64,000 nt of DNA from Dasyornis broadbenti (lineage: Eukaryota > Chordata > Aves > Passeriformes > Dasyornithidae): NCBI GenBank assembly GCA_013397935.1, contig VZRN01005379.1, forward strand, positions 138,432 to 202,431. The letters run 5' to 3'. Each line of letters starts with the position of its first letter. Position 1 is the stretch's first letter. This document shows, in pieces, positions 23,066 to 35,290 of the stretch. The notes under the pieces were generated by a model. It was not told where the DNA came from, searched no databases, and saw only the letters and a list, made by a program, of their open reading frames with translations. A program made the translations under genes and the position numbers.

Positions 23066-26000
23066 CTGTACAAATTGTGAAACAGTTTAATTATTTGCAA
23101 CAGAACTCCTGCAAATTATTACATATTAATAAGATTTTTCTGCTATGTAAAAATTACCAGAAGATAGAACAAGTTTTAATCTTACAGTGTGCAGTAAAAC
23201 TGTTATACTCTGGAAATACTACTCCAATTTGCACGAACCTGAACATCTCAGTACTGCATTTGTAGCAATCCTAATCCAGAGAAAAACTTTGGTGGATGAA
23301 AACTACTGTACTAGAAAATGTATATCTTTATGAACTAGCACCTGGGAAATAAAACAGTATCATGTTTATATTAGCAGAAAATGTTGTTCTGCTTCAAACA
23401 AATTTATATTTTGGTCAAAGTTAGAAAAATGGAAGATTTGTGAAAAGCAATGATTTTAGCCATTAATAATGCAGCTGCCAGAAATCCTTGTAATAAAAGT
23501 CACCAGGTGAACTTGATATACCAATAAAGACAGCAATTTTATTTAAAATTGGCTATCCTAAAAGGTAAGTAAAAATAGCTAATTCATTTGTCAGTGTACT
23601 GTCTCATCATTAGCTGATATATCTGATATTTTAATTTAAAGACCCAATAGTCTTGATAGTTACTCAATTATAATTGGTGATCTGGGAGTTCAATCTTTGT
23701 TCCTTTATAAGAAAATCTTTTTCTTATGTTTACACCAATAATAGCTGTAGTTAGAAAATGGATCTAAATCTAAAGCAAGTAAAAAGAACATTCTTTAAAA
23801 ATATCCTGCAATGGTTTATGTTTCAGGTAAGAAAGAGAGCAGAGTAGTATGGATCTGGTGACAAGTGTTAACTTCTGAGAGTTTTTCCTCCCATGAATAG
23901 CCAGATTCCAAACTAAAAAAGTAGTGCACTTGAACTGAATAAAGGATAATGTCTGGAGTGGGATAACATGGAGAAGCTTGACAGATTAAAAAGTATCAGT
24001 TAATATTTTCAAACATTAGCTATTTCAGTCACACCACCTCTCACTATTAAGGGATCATCATCAGTTTGCTTCCTACCATCACTGATAGTAGAATTTATTT
24101 CAATATGTGCAGGATGTAGATATGTTAATTAATATATGTTAACATAATTATTCAAGTGAGATAGTCGCTAACACAATTTCACTGAGTTCTCATAATGCTC
24201 ATGATCATGACATCTGCAAATCCTTAGTTATCCAGCTCTGTGTATCCCAATAAACACTTTTTGATTTAAAAATCTCAGTCAGTATATCACAGCTCTACCT
24301 TTGCAAACAGTAACAAAAAAAAGGAAAGTCTTCATTGTAAACAGGAAAGAAAAATTAGAACAGTAGCTCTTTCATCAAGACTACCAACGAATGTTGTTGC
24401 ATTGAATAAGTACCATTCTGGAACACACACTAGTTTTCAAACACAGATAATACATGTTTCTTCCAAATGGCCAAATCAAGAATCCAAAAGCACCAAAAAG
24501 ACTAAGCTATTTGGACAAAAGAAGGGGAATGGCAGTAAAAGATTCAAGAGAAAGAGAAATTAAATTCTTTGTCAATGGTTTTAGAAAAAGTTCAAGATAT
24601 ACATATACTGTTCATCCTCGTCCCTACAGGAAGCTTCACTTACAGCCTCAGCACCTCAGTGTTTATTACAAAGGTCTTTGTAAAGTCTCTTTTGCCCCAC
24701 CCTCCTCAATTCAAACAAAATTTTTGTTATATAAATAACACAGATGATGTAGAACTCAGTTTTTGTAAGTTTAATAGTTAGAAATTCTGGACTACATCAA
24801 TGTTAACGGAAATTGGAAAATGCTTGCTTTGTCTCAAAACATAATTACTTACAGTAATAAAATTTTAAAAAATTAAAATGGAATCAGTCATTTTGTGTCT
24901 CTCAGTTTTGGAATTTTAGTTGAAAACATCACCATTCTGTCTTTTGAACACTGCTGCAAAATTATCCCCAAACAATCAAACCGATTTCATATTTGAAAAA
25001 TTTAACCCTTTGTATGTCACAATGTCTCTTCTAAAAGCAGCACCATAAGAGGAGGGAAAAATACTCCAGTATATTTCAGTTTGGCAATATTAAAGCATTT
25101 TGACATTATTTGAATTTCAGAACATATAAAACATTTCATTCAGCATTTTCACCTAAATATTCAGAGCAATTTGAAAATTAACTGAAGATGGTTGGAAAGC
25201 TCTAATTGCTCTCAGATAAGGCAACCATCTAAATCAGTATCAGAAGAAGCACAGACGAACTTCTGGCACAAATATCTGATCTGCAGTGCTGTGTTAAGAG
25301 TAAAATAATGAATGAATACATTAGTCTAGACCTTTCAGGATTCCTACAGTGCTTTGTAATTCTTTCTGTAGTTATACTTTGCAATAACTGAGCCAAATGT
25401 TTTTCTAACAGCTACAGAGGGATGCTGGAAGTGATGTTTCCCTGCTTCTCCTTCCTTCAGTTCACCTCCTTGAAACACTCAGAGCTCTGAACCCTTCAGC
25501 ACCCAAGAATGCTGACTGCAGTGAGGTCATGCCACTTCCCTGTGCAAATTCTTTCCAAGCTTCCTTGTCCAGATTATCTAACTGCTTTGATTTCCTTGTT
25601 TCAGATATTCAGTAAATATGCACTGCTCTGGGACAAAGAAGCTACTAGTTACTATTTGCCATGTTATAAAGACCTGAAAATGCATTTCTACATACTTCAG
25701 AAAAAAGGTTCAAATGAAAGCAAATTGTCCATGCAGAGTTTCCAATTCAAACAAATCCAGAAGCTGTGCTTGTGATGGCCTTTTGTGTTGTGTGCAAATA
25801 CAACACCATCATATTAATATTCCCTTATTTTATTTACCCATGTCAAACAAAGCCAATAGTGCATGTTAAACGGGCTTCAGATTTTAAGTATATAGTTTTT
25901 TTTAATTGTGCATGACAACACTGAAATGGTCATTCCAAGTTTAACTGCCAATAAATGTTTAGATTAGTTAAAAAGAATCACCTACACTACTCCTAGTTAT

Positions 26001-29000
26001 AACATCTTCCAGGAGAAATATCTCAAATACTAGAAAATACTCAACAGTTTTTCAAATGAAATACTCACACTTGAAATGAAGGCAGGTTATCGTAAAGAGA
26101 AACACTCTCCTTCTGTAAGCTGATTTTGATGACTTCTGACACGAGTCTGACAGGTTTTCTGCTAATCTTTCTATCCAGATCTACAATCCTGAACTCTTTA
26201 ATTATATGTATGATAATCTGCCACCGACATTGAAACTTCTAGGACTTCCTAGATGCTTAAAATTATATCTTTTTTTACTCATAAAAACAAATACTCTTCA
26301 AAACCTATTTTCTTTGCACTCTGAGTACGCGGATTAGAAATAATTGAGCACTCTGCTCAAACTATTTATTCAGCTTCTTTATTGCTCTGTTTCTAGTATC
26401 TCATAGGAACAGTATAGCACTCATACATGGTGACTAGAATACATATAAGCTTTCACTGTAACAAAGTTGCACTTTTTATGAAATTTCAAACCCTTTGTTA
26501 TTTCAAAGTCAGCTCTTGATTTGTACCAGAATCTCCAGATACAGCCTCAGAACTGGCTTTGCCTCATTAAAGATAAAAAGTAGCCTCAAAGGTGAGCACA
26601 GCCTCTGAGCAAGGCAATTCCAAAGCTAATGCCCATGGGGAAGTAATTCTGTACAACTTATATTTAAAAAGCAAAGACATGCAGCACAAAAATGAACTTG
26701 AAGCCCTGGTAAAGAATGAGACAAATTCAGTATCTTGCATTCAATATTGGTATCTAATATTTGATACATAAAACTAGCTCAATTCATTTTTTTCATATAA
26801 GTCAAGGTGCTTCCACTTGCCCATCTGTTCACTCATCCAATAGCAATTCAGTAAAATTCTTTTTTAAAAGTCTAGTAAGGAATCTGGAATGAAACTCTAC
26901 CTTTATTCAATTTGTGAAAAACAAAATGCAAACACAGACTCCCCAGTGACATTTTCACACTTTTACTTTCCAAATAGAAAGGAGACAAACAATTGTTGAT
27001 TCTAGTTCAACATAATTTTTTTTAACAGATGAAGACTCATAAAAGTCACAGATGACTGAATTGCTGAAAAGATATAATGATATATCATGCCATGAACCTC
27101 TGTGAATATGCAAAGCTAGCTTTATTCAAGACACTAGCATATTCAAGAGACAACCAAAGAGAAGCACATGTTCAAAATAAGGCTACAGTTCAAATGACAA
27201 TGTACAACTCACACTCTTACCAGGAAACAGATATTTTTAAGCTAGTTTGGTGGTGAAAACTAATTCCTCTCCCCAGTCAAAAAAACCAAGACAAAAGACA
27301 ACAACTAAGAACCTTACACCCCACTCAGAAAAGCAGGTACATCTATGTTATTCTATGTAATGTGGGTAACATAATTCTTGCAGGGAATGATAGCAGGGAG
27401 AAATAAATCTATTCTCCGTGAAAAGTTGAGGGTTAAAAGAAGCAGCTGAGAATGCAGTTCATTGTGCCAGAAAACAGAGAGAACAAGAAAGGGAATAAAA
27501 AAAAGCTAAAGCTGAACAAAGATCCAAGAATTCCCCATAACCTTGCTCCAAGCATACTGACAAGAAATTATAAATTGCTTCAAACAATGCAACAGTTGCA
27601 GACATAGAAATGACAGAACGTGAATACTGTCCATAAAGAACAGTTAAAAGACATTCTCATTGATAACATCTAAACACTTTGATTCTTGGGCATAACAATT
27701 ATATTCTTACGTGTGCTAGAAAAGACTAAGACAATAGTACGGCAGATTAGAAACAACACTAGTCTTTGTTATACAAAGGGGAGGAAAAAAACCATTCTAA
27801 GGATTAGGAAAAAAACAACATTTTTTAAAAATTCAGATTCAAAGGTGCTTACATAGAAGAATAAATCACGAACAGGGTAATAACTGCATTGTATACCCAT
27901 ACAGCTGATTGGGTTCCTTTACAGACCTAAAGATGGCTAGATTTACTTTAATTTCACTCTGAACTCTATAAACACTTACAAATATGTAAAAAGGCAGACA
28001 AATTTCTGACAACTTTTTACTTGTTACATAACTGTATCCACTATCAGCCATAACTCCAAAATATACTTTGCTTTTGCAATACATAAAGCAAAGGAAGTAA
28101 AATAGAGAAATTAATATTTTTCTAAGATGGGTCTTACAGATTTTTTGTAGAATGTATTTTTGGTTGCCCAGCTCACTTTTTAATATGTTTGCTTTAGACA
28201 AGGTACAATAAGTTTTATTTTGTTATCTGAGCATAAAGCGCATACCTAAATATGGATCCTTAGCTCAGGATTATAGGTAAGAAGGGATAGAAAGCAAAAT
28301 TAATTTAATACATGGTTAATGAAATGAAAAAATATTCTTTCTAGAAAGAGTTAAACATGAGAGTTGATAGATTTGAACTATGGCATTTTTTACCCCCAAA
28401 ACTGATCGGAAATAGAATTCGGTGCTAATACATAAATAATTACTACATCAAGTCAAATATTTTCTATTCGCAATTACTTGTAAGTCAGAATAGTAGGCTC
28501 TGAACAATGCTTTGGAATCTCTGATGTACTACTGAAAGCATAAGTTAACTGAGCACAGTTCATCATTTATCCTCTGTTCTGAGTTGTAACAACTGCATGC
28601 GCTCACGTATCAACTTCAGTGACTGTATTCTTATGCTTTGATGAGCCGTGGTTATCAACAGACATCTCATTACAAGAAAAATCCCTTCAGTTTATTCCAG
28701 AAATTTAAAAATACTTGTGAAACTAGTTGAAGATTATGCACTGAAAATCTTTGAACACTATTATCAAGGTTTAGGATGTTTTATTAGATTTAAATTATAT
28801 TTTTCTCTACTGAAATTTTCACAGATAGGCAACATTAAAAACATTTTTTCTCACAAATGGTAGAAAAGGTAGATTATTTTTTACTTTAAAAATAAGATCA
28901 CAGACTACCAAGTAAAAGGCACTGAAAAATGGAGGGCACTCTGTCATACCCTGTAACTGCTGAAACAGTATATGACACTAGTATCATCTCCTACATTATA

Positions 29001-29587
29001 ATCCTATCAGTCCGCACTTCTTAAACTTTCATAATTTTGCAGGCTTACATCTGTGGCATTTCTAAGTCCTGCACTGATATTCTAGGCAAAAATTAAAGAA
29101 GTCTACTGCAGAGGGTGTATTGGGGTTATAAAATTATGCTTTAATTTCAGGTGATAATTTCTTTCACTACAGTTTCTGTAAATGTGCAAGTGGGTTTTTT
29201 GAATGCTAGTGGGTTAGCTTTGGCTAACAAGTCAAGTTGTTAATAAAAATTTCCGAACACATTCTCAATTAATGTGCAATGAAGGTTACTGATCTCATTT
29301 GTTGTTTTTTTTTAATAACTACATACACTAATATATTATACTTAAGAGTGAAAATGAACAGTGAGAACTCTCACTGTCCCCAAGCAATAATGAAGAGCAG
29401 GCTGTTGATAAATATGTTCTCTTTAGAGGTTTGCAGCTTTAATTATTCAGGATTTTAGCTGGCAAAGAATCCCATGGGTTGTAAGGATGCATCTGAACTC
29501 TCTCAAGAAAATCAATTCTTTCAACCTCAGTTGTGCACAACTGCATATATGCTCCATTCAAACAGTGCTGGTATACTCATTTTATTC

Positions 29588-29610
29588 CTTCCTCCTCCTC
29601 CTCCTCCTCT
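29588..29610. repeat. CCT microsatellite
   Basis: Seven or so CCT units in a pyrimidine-only stretch on the plus strand (AGG on the gene strand). Confidence 0.9.
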
Positions 29611-30177
29611 ACCAATATTGCCATTAAGCTATATCATATTTTCATGTCATGGTAGAAACCATACCTTCAGCTTCAGACAGTGCTGCTTAAATTTCTAGCT
29701 AAGTATTGCCCAAACCTTGCCCGAGATGCATGGAAGAGAGGCTGCGTGGCACTGGGATGCTGCACCTACCCGATAACTTCTCTGTCCAAAACCAAGTAGA
29801 GTGTGTGGATCATTTATCATACCACAGAAGGAAAGAGAGGACATAGACAATGCTCAAACTATTGTTGTAATGCATGTTATCCTCTATTAATTTTTTAATT
29901 CTTATTCAGCTTTCTCTTCTTTCAAGTCTGACATTTTCATTATCACTTAGCCCACAAAGATCTTCACATTCTTGTTTAAATCCTACAGCAGTAATGTATC
30001 ACAGATGAATGCCATGGGAATGATGATCCACAGGTTTTTTGCTCTTGATGACAACAGAGGCCATAACCCAAAAACTCTACACAGGATGTGATTTACAGAG
30101 TAAAAGCAAGAATATATGCACTTCAAAGGTGTCTGAACAAGGCAATTCAGGTTTAAAGAACAAAGTGCAACATAAAA

Positions 30178-30207
30178 TACAAACAAACAAACAAATAAAT
30201 AAAATAA
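30178..30207. repeat. AAAC/AAAT simple repeat next to CR1
   Basis: ACAAACAAACAAACAAATAAATAAAA-like tetranucleotide run about 80 bases before the CR1 body. Confidence 0.85.
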
Positions 30208-30285
30208 TCCCCAAAAATCCCAGATCAACAATATGCCAATGTGCATTAATGAAATTCATATTTTGCAAATCCCAGTTTATAACAT

Positions 30286-31245
30286 ATGGCCTGGATGAGC
30301 ATTGAGGTGGATTGAACACCAGCTGAATGATTGCCTAGATGGAAAATGCAATTAGTGGTATAGCCCAGGAAGCAATATTGGCTCCAGTCTTGCTCAACAT
30401 CTTCATTAATGACCTGGATGATAGGGCAGGTGAACTGAAGTTCGCAGATCATACCAAACTGGAAGAACTGACTGATCTAGCAGACAGTCATGCTGCCATC
30501 CAGAGGGACCTGGACAGTCTGGAGAGAGAGGCTGACAGGACCCTCATGAAGAACAAGGGAAGTGCCAAGTTCTACATGTGGGGAGGCACAACCCCACGCA
30601 CCAACTGGCTGGGAAGTAGCTTGGCAGCAAGGAACTTGGGTGTCCTCATGGACAGAAGGCTGAGCATGAGCCAGCCATGTGCCCTGGCTGCAAAGAAGGC
30701 AAAAGATGCTCTGGGCTGCATCAGCCAATGCAGGGCCAGGAGGTCAGTAAAGGGGATCTTTCCCCTTTGCTCAGCGCTGGTGAGGCCAGAGTTGGAGGGC
30801 TGTGTCAACTGCTGAGCTCCCCAGAGTGAGAAAGTCATGGAGCGTGTCCAGCAAAGGGCCATGAAGATTATGATGGGGCTGGAGCATCTCTCCTGTGAGG
30901 AAAGGCTGAGAAAGCTGGGAGGTTCAACCTGAAGAGAAGGATCTAGAGAGAAGGTACAAAGAAGAGGGAACCAGGCTCTTCTCAGTGGTGCCCAGTAACA
31001 GGACCAGAGGTAATGGGCACACTCTGCAACACAGGAGGCCCCCGCTGAAGATCAGGAAACACTTTTACACTGTGTGGATGATTGAGCACAGGCACAGGTT
31101 GCCCTGTGGTGTTTCTGCCCTTGAAGACACCTGGACATGGGCCTGGGCAACAGGCTGTAGGTGGTCCTACTTGGGCAGGGAGGGCATGGGCCAGATGACT
31201 TCCAGCAGTTTGTTCCAACCTCAACCATTATGTTATTCTGTGAAA
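30286..31245 (+). mobile_element. CR1 LINE, 5'-truncated (about 0.96 kb)
   Basis: Sense-strand CR1 starting inside the reverse-transcriptase domain and reaching the 3' UTR, ending near TTCCAACCTCAACCATTATG and TTATTCTGTG. Recognisable protein blocks include APVLLNIFINDLDD, HAAIQRDLDSLE, LGVLMDRRLSMSQPCALAAKK and LVRPELEGCV, all CR1 ORF2. The element is noticeably richer in G+C than the surrounding intron. It sits in the opposite orientation to PAM. Confidence 0.93.
30339..30815 (+). pseudogene. CR1 reverse-transcriptase fragment, dead
   Basis: A 158-codon open stretch of the CR1 ORF2 C-terminal half. The catalytic FADD motif reads FADH (30441-30452), losing the second aspartate. Short deletions and the missing N-terminal part confirm it cannot encode an active enzyme. 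The open frame is residual. Confidence 0.88.
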
Positions 31246-31786
31246 CACTCAATGAGAAGAATAAGCATATTGCTATGCTTGAAATGAGTGTTTCATCTTA
31301 AAAAAAACCAACAAAAAACCCCCAAGCCAAACAAACAAAAAAAAGACACTGTTTCCACAAGTTACATTTTTTCCAAATGCTAATACTGTGACTGACTGGC
31401 CAGTGAATAAAATCTGTTCACAATCTATTCAAGTAAAGTGACAGGTTGAGGATGTACACAGCTATTTGTTCCAACTTTATTAAAGAAAACACCAAAACAT
31501 ATACGGAAAACCCAAGTTTCTTCCTGAACTTAAAAATTATCTATCTGCTTCTTGATTACTTTAAGTCACTTTCTCTGCATTTTTTGAAGAAAAGAACAAT
31601 GCTCCTTTCAAATATTTAGAATGATAAATCAAGTTTATAAGGTCAAGTTAATAAACAAACTGTATTAAAAATATGCCCACAGATCTTTGCAAATGGCACT
31701 AACAGAAAAATTATTATTTTCTACAGGTATATATTTTTGATGCTGTAGCTGATACAACTCACAGAACAAATTTCCAAAATGCATAC

Positions 31787-31870
31787 CTCTAAATGCACTA
31801 ACATCTCCGTAGTGTACCTGGAGAACAAAGTATCTGCTACCCGTTTCTCCTCCAACTCTGAATCCAACAC
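31787..31870 (-). CDS. PAM: PAM exon: PHM core, CuA ligand His of QVHYG
   Basis: Encodes GVGFRVGGETGSRYFVLQV then HYGDVSAFR. The histidine (residue 168 here, rat His172) is the third ligand of CuA. The exon is 84 bp, carries two bases in and one out, and matches human with conservative changes only (K to R, I to V). Acceptor CTCTCTTAG with a pyrimidine tract; donor AGAG|GTATGC. It lies between two long introns of 1.7 and 8.7 kb. Confidence 0.96.
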
Positions 31871-33582
31871 CTAAGAGAGGGAAAATGTACTGGTTTCAGA
31901 AACAAAATGTAAGATGATTCACCATCACTGATCATATTAAAAAAAAATACAAATCACTTTAATGGCTAAGAGTGAAGGGGTAGAAAATTTCAGAGACACC
32001 AGTGAAGAAAAATTTTCTTCTGAAACCCAGGAAAAACACCAGGACATGATCCTAAACAGGCTAAGAAGCTAGGACCATAACTTAATTATTAATGAACAGA
32101 TAACTGCTTTATGCGGAAAACTCTCTCAATCAAAGAACATTAACACAGATTTTAAAAAAAAAAATTAAAATTAAAATGAAATTTTGTCATCTATGTAGGA
32201 TTTGGTAGAACTTTTATTTCTCATACAAACTCTGCAGGATACAAACTGATTAACAGTAACTTACTAAAAAGACATTGAGAATGACAAGAGAGAAAGGTCT
32301 GCAGTAAAACAGGTTTAAATTAATATTGTATGCAGAAAAAATCTTGAAGAAATTATGCGGCTGTGTTACTTGATGAGAGAAGGAGGCACAGGCACAAAAC
32401 ACAATAGAAAAGTCTAAAGTAATTTGAAATAATGAAATCCCAAAAGGGATTTCTCTAAACCAATTCTACAATGGACACTCCTCCAAAGACGCAGAATAAG
32501 CAATTTCGTTGTGTTTGGTCAGAGAATCCCACAGTAATAGGCAAAGCCAACTTATAAATGGGACTGCAGCCTCTCTGCGCACAAATGAGGCATCATTATG
32601 AAAAATCCCTACAAATCTTGTATTTTTGCATGGCTTATGATCAAGAAAACTATTACTAGCTGGGGTTTAACAGTAAAGCTTCCACAGAATCCTCCAAATA
32701 CAAGGCTTCTATAGAGTCCTCCATGTAATGATTTTTTTTTTTAACTTGACCTTCTAATAACTATATCAAGTAACATTCATGTTGGTAAGTGTGTAAACGG
32801 ATTATTAAAATAAACATTTTCATGATAGTGTGCACTGCTCCTGGCTGTGAAAACAGGCAGTATAACATGAAACATAAAATACTTAGAAATCAAAGTATTT
32901 TCAGTTTGAGGCTATACAGATGGTGGTTATTTCTAAGACTCTTAGTGGTTATTACAAAGAAGCAGTTCTCCCTGTTTTCCAGACATACCACTCGAAGTAG
33001 CTTAAAACATTTTGATTTACTTTAGCAGAGTTGTCTTCATGCAAGAAAATGAGTATACAAGCATGTTGCTCAAATGTATCAAAGCAGTAAAAAATAAAAA
33101 AGACTTTGAATTGTCAATGTATACTTTAAACAGAAAAAATTCAAAGTTTAGATTGAACTTCTTTGTACTTTCCCAAAGAAACAAAAATATTTAAATGTAG
33201 TTTGTGTGTTACTGAAAGACACATAAATAGTAACCTTCTAGTAACATACAGTAGGAAACGCAAGATAAATGCTATATAAAAATAAACATTATATTATGAT
33301 AGTTATCCCTCCTTCAGCCTTTTTTCCCCTAAAGAAACCCAAAATGTTATAGTAAACAACTGACAAAACCTCACAATTTGTATTAGTTACCGTATTATCA
33401 TATTGGTGTTAGCTACCATAACACACTTCATAGTCAATGAGGTTGACGTTTATATAGTTTCTATCAATTAGACATAATGAAAATATTACAGGATATTCCC
33501 AGATATGCCAGGTGCTTACTTCCATGTCCTCTTTTTTCTCCCTGTCCCTGTACACAAGCACTCCACAGTAAAGGCACATTAC
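31871..33582 (-). other. PAM 1.7-kb intron
   Basis: Intron between the CDEGTC and QVHYG exons; AT-rich, no element recognised. Confidence 0.7.
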
Positions 33583-33668
33583 CTTTGGGCAGCCTGGTGG
33601 GTGGAGCATTTCTTGCCCAAGCATACAAAATGTTAGATTTATCTTTGCATGTTCCTTCATCACAATCC
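33583..33668 (-). CDS. PAM: PAM exon: PHM core, CDEGTC disulfide segment
   Basis: Encodes DCDEGTCKDKSNILYAWAR and NAPPTRLPK, nearly identical to human FCDEGTCTDKANILYAWAR. The two cysteines of CDEGTC correspond to rat Cys126 and Cys131, partners of Cys81 and Cys114. The exon starts with the last base of a Trp codon and ends with the first base of a Gly codon. The human Phe before CDEG is Asp here, giving an extra acidic residue. Donor AAAG|GTAATG, acceptor ATTTTTAG. Confidence 0.95.
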
Positions 33669-34424
33669 CTAAAAATATAGAGAAAGAAAAGTGAATATTA
33701 TTTCTAAAATTTTGAAATCAGAAAACAGCAGGTGAATTACATGCAAAACCACTAATTTTAAGATATATGAAGATATTTCTGAATGTATCTTGATTTAACA
33801 TAGTTCTTTTAATGTAGATTGCTTTCACAAATATTAGTAGGTGTTCCATCTTCTTTTATTTCCTTTCCTTTGCTTTAAGACAGTGTTAGACACTTCTGAT
33901 GAGCCCTGCCAGCCTATTAGCCAGTGATGGAAAAAAATGAAAACCTTTTATGGCAATGAACTGTATAAAAATTTCTAGCTTTGTTAACTCAAGTGATACA
34001 AAATGACAGTGGCTACCACATTCATACAGCGGGACAGAACTCATACATAAAGCAGAAAAAACCCCACAAATCAAAGCTTTAAGACAAAATTAGTTATTTA
34101 AAATTCACTTAAAAATCATTGTGAAAAAAAGTGACAGGAAGCTGTATACGAACCCACAGATAGGAGGCACTCCTGCTCTTCCCTGTACTTAATGCAGGCT
34201 CACTGCTTTAAGTTTTTATTCCACTGCACAATTTCTTGTTTTCATAAATAGAAAAATCGCACACACACCCAGAAAAGAAACAATCACCAAAAAAAAAAAT
34301 CCAAAACACACAAATAAAAAAAGGCAAAACAGAAACCCACAGGAAAACAAAGAGAAAAAAGAAGAGTTTGCCAAACAACAGGCCACAAAGAGGTCACAAA
34401 TATTTACAGTAACTGAGAGGTTGA

Positions 34425-35290
34425 GTTGACCCTAGCCTCTGCAGCTAACACCTTGCAGATGACACTGAGGGTGGAGCATGAAAGACTCCCAATGACTGAT
34501 AAATTCTAGATACCTTAAATCTGCAAGAACTGGTAAACCTGGGGCAGAGATACCACCAAATCTGTAAAATGCCAGACAGTCGTACAGGCAGCACAGTGTA
34601 CCTGGACCACACCCAAGAAGGCACTGACTGCTATATGTGGGTGCAGGCTGCATGGTGATCAATATGGATAATCAAACAAAGGACCCTAAGATGCTTACCA
34701 AACACCCACCTAGAATACACTTCTCCCTCTTGATCCTGTATTAGCGAAAAGGTTTATTTACAGGGTGCATTTGTACCTTCTTCAGCAGCAGAGCATCCAT
34801 GGCCCTGAGCACAGAGTGCAGAGGTCATTCCACAGGTGCAGCATACGCAGGTATGACTTTTTGAAAGCCTCACCCTGAAACTATTCAGACTGCATTAACT
34901 GACCCAAGCCAGGTGTGATGATGGCTGTCACCCATGCCAACGGTTCATGCTAAACCAAAATGGGACCACCCCTGCTCTGCTTATCAGTGCTTGTAGAATG
35001 ACACCTGGGAAAACGCTTGTTTAGGTAAGGCAAGGTTACAGTCACCTGAAGTTCTGGGGAAAACAGAGTACCACACAATGTGAGGAAGAGTAAAAAAGCG
35101 CAAAAGACCAGGACATCTAGCAGAGGCAGGCTCAATCACGTTTCTGTGGAGGCTGGCAGAGCCACATGTACAAATGACAATGATGCTTTGCAGGCGTCTC
35201 TCAGAGATAACAAGCTCGTCTGGCATGTATATCAAACCATCTCAACAGGACATTTTGCATTTCTTTGATCCCAGTGAGTCTTATTGCAAC
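34425..35290. other. Unassigned G+C-richer intronic block
   Basis: This stretch has visibly more G/C and CAG/CTG-type words than the surrounding intron. It contains only short ORFs. The composition resembles old transposon or retroviral sequence, but I could not match it to a family. Confidence 0.35.

Larger units (their letters stand above)
23066..31786 (-). other. PAM 8.7-kb intron
   Basis: Long AT-rich intron holding a CCT microsatellite (29588-29610), an AAAC/AAAT simple repeat (30178-30207) and a sense-strand CR1 (30286-31245). I searched it for further PHM exons and found none; the flanking exons join directly in phase. Confidence 0.75.

Noticed and set aside
26066..26118. Exon-like segment with ACTCAC donor-like edge on the minus strand
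   Set aside because: Encodes nothing matching PAM, and the neighbouring exons already join in phase without it.
30339..30815. 158-aa ORF as a host gene
   Set aside because: It is a truncated CR1 reverse transcriptase with a broken FADD motif.
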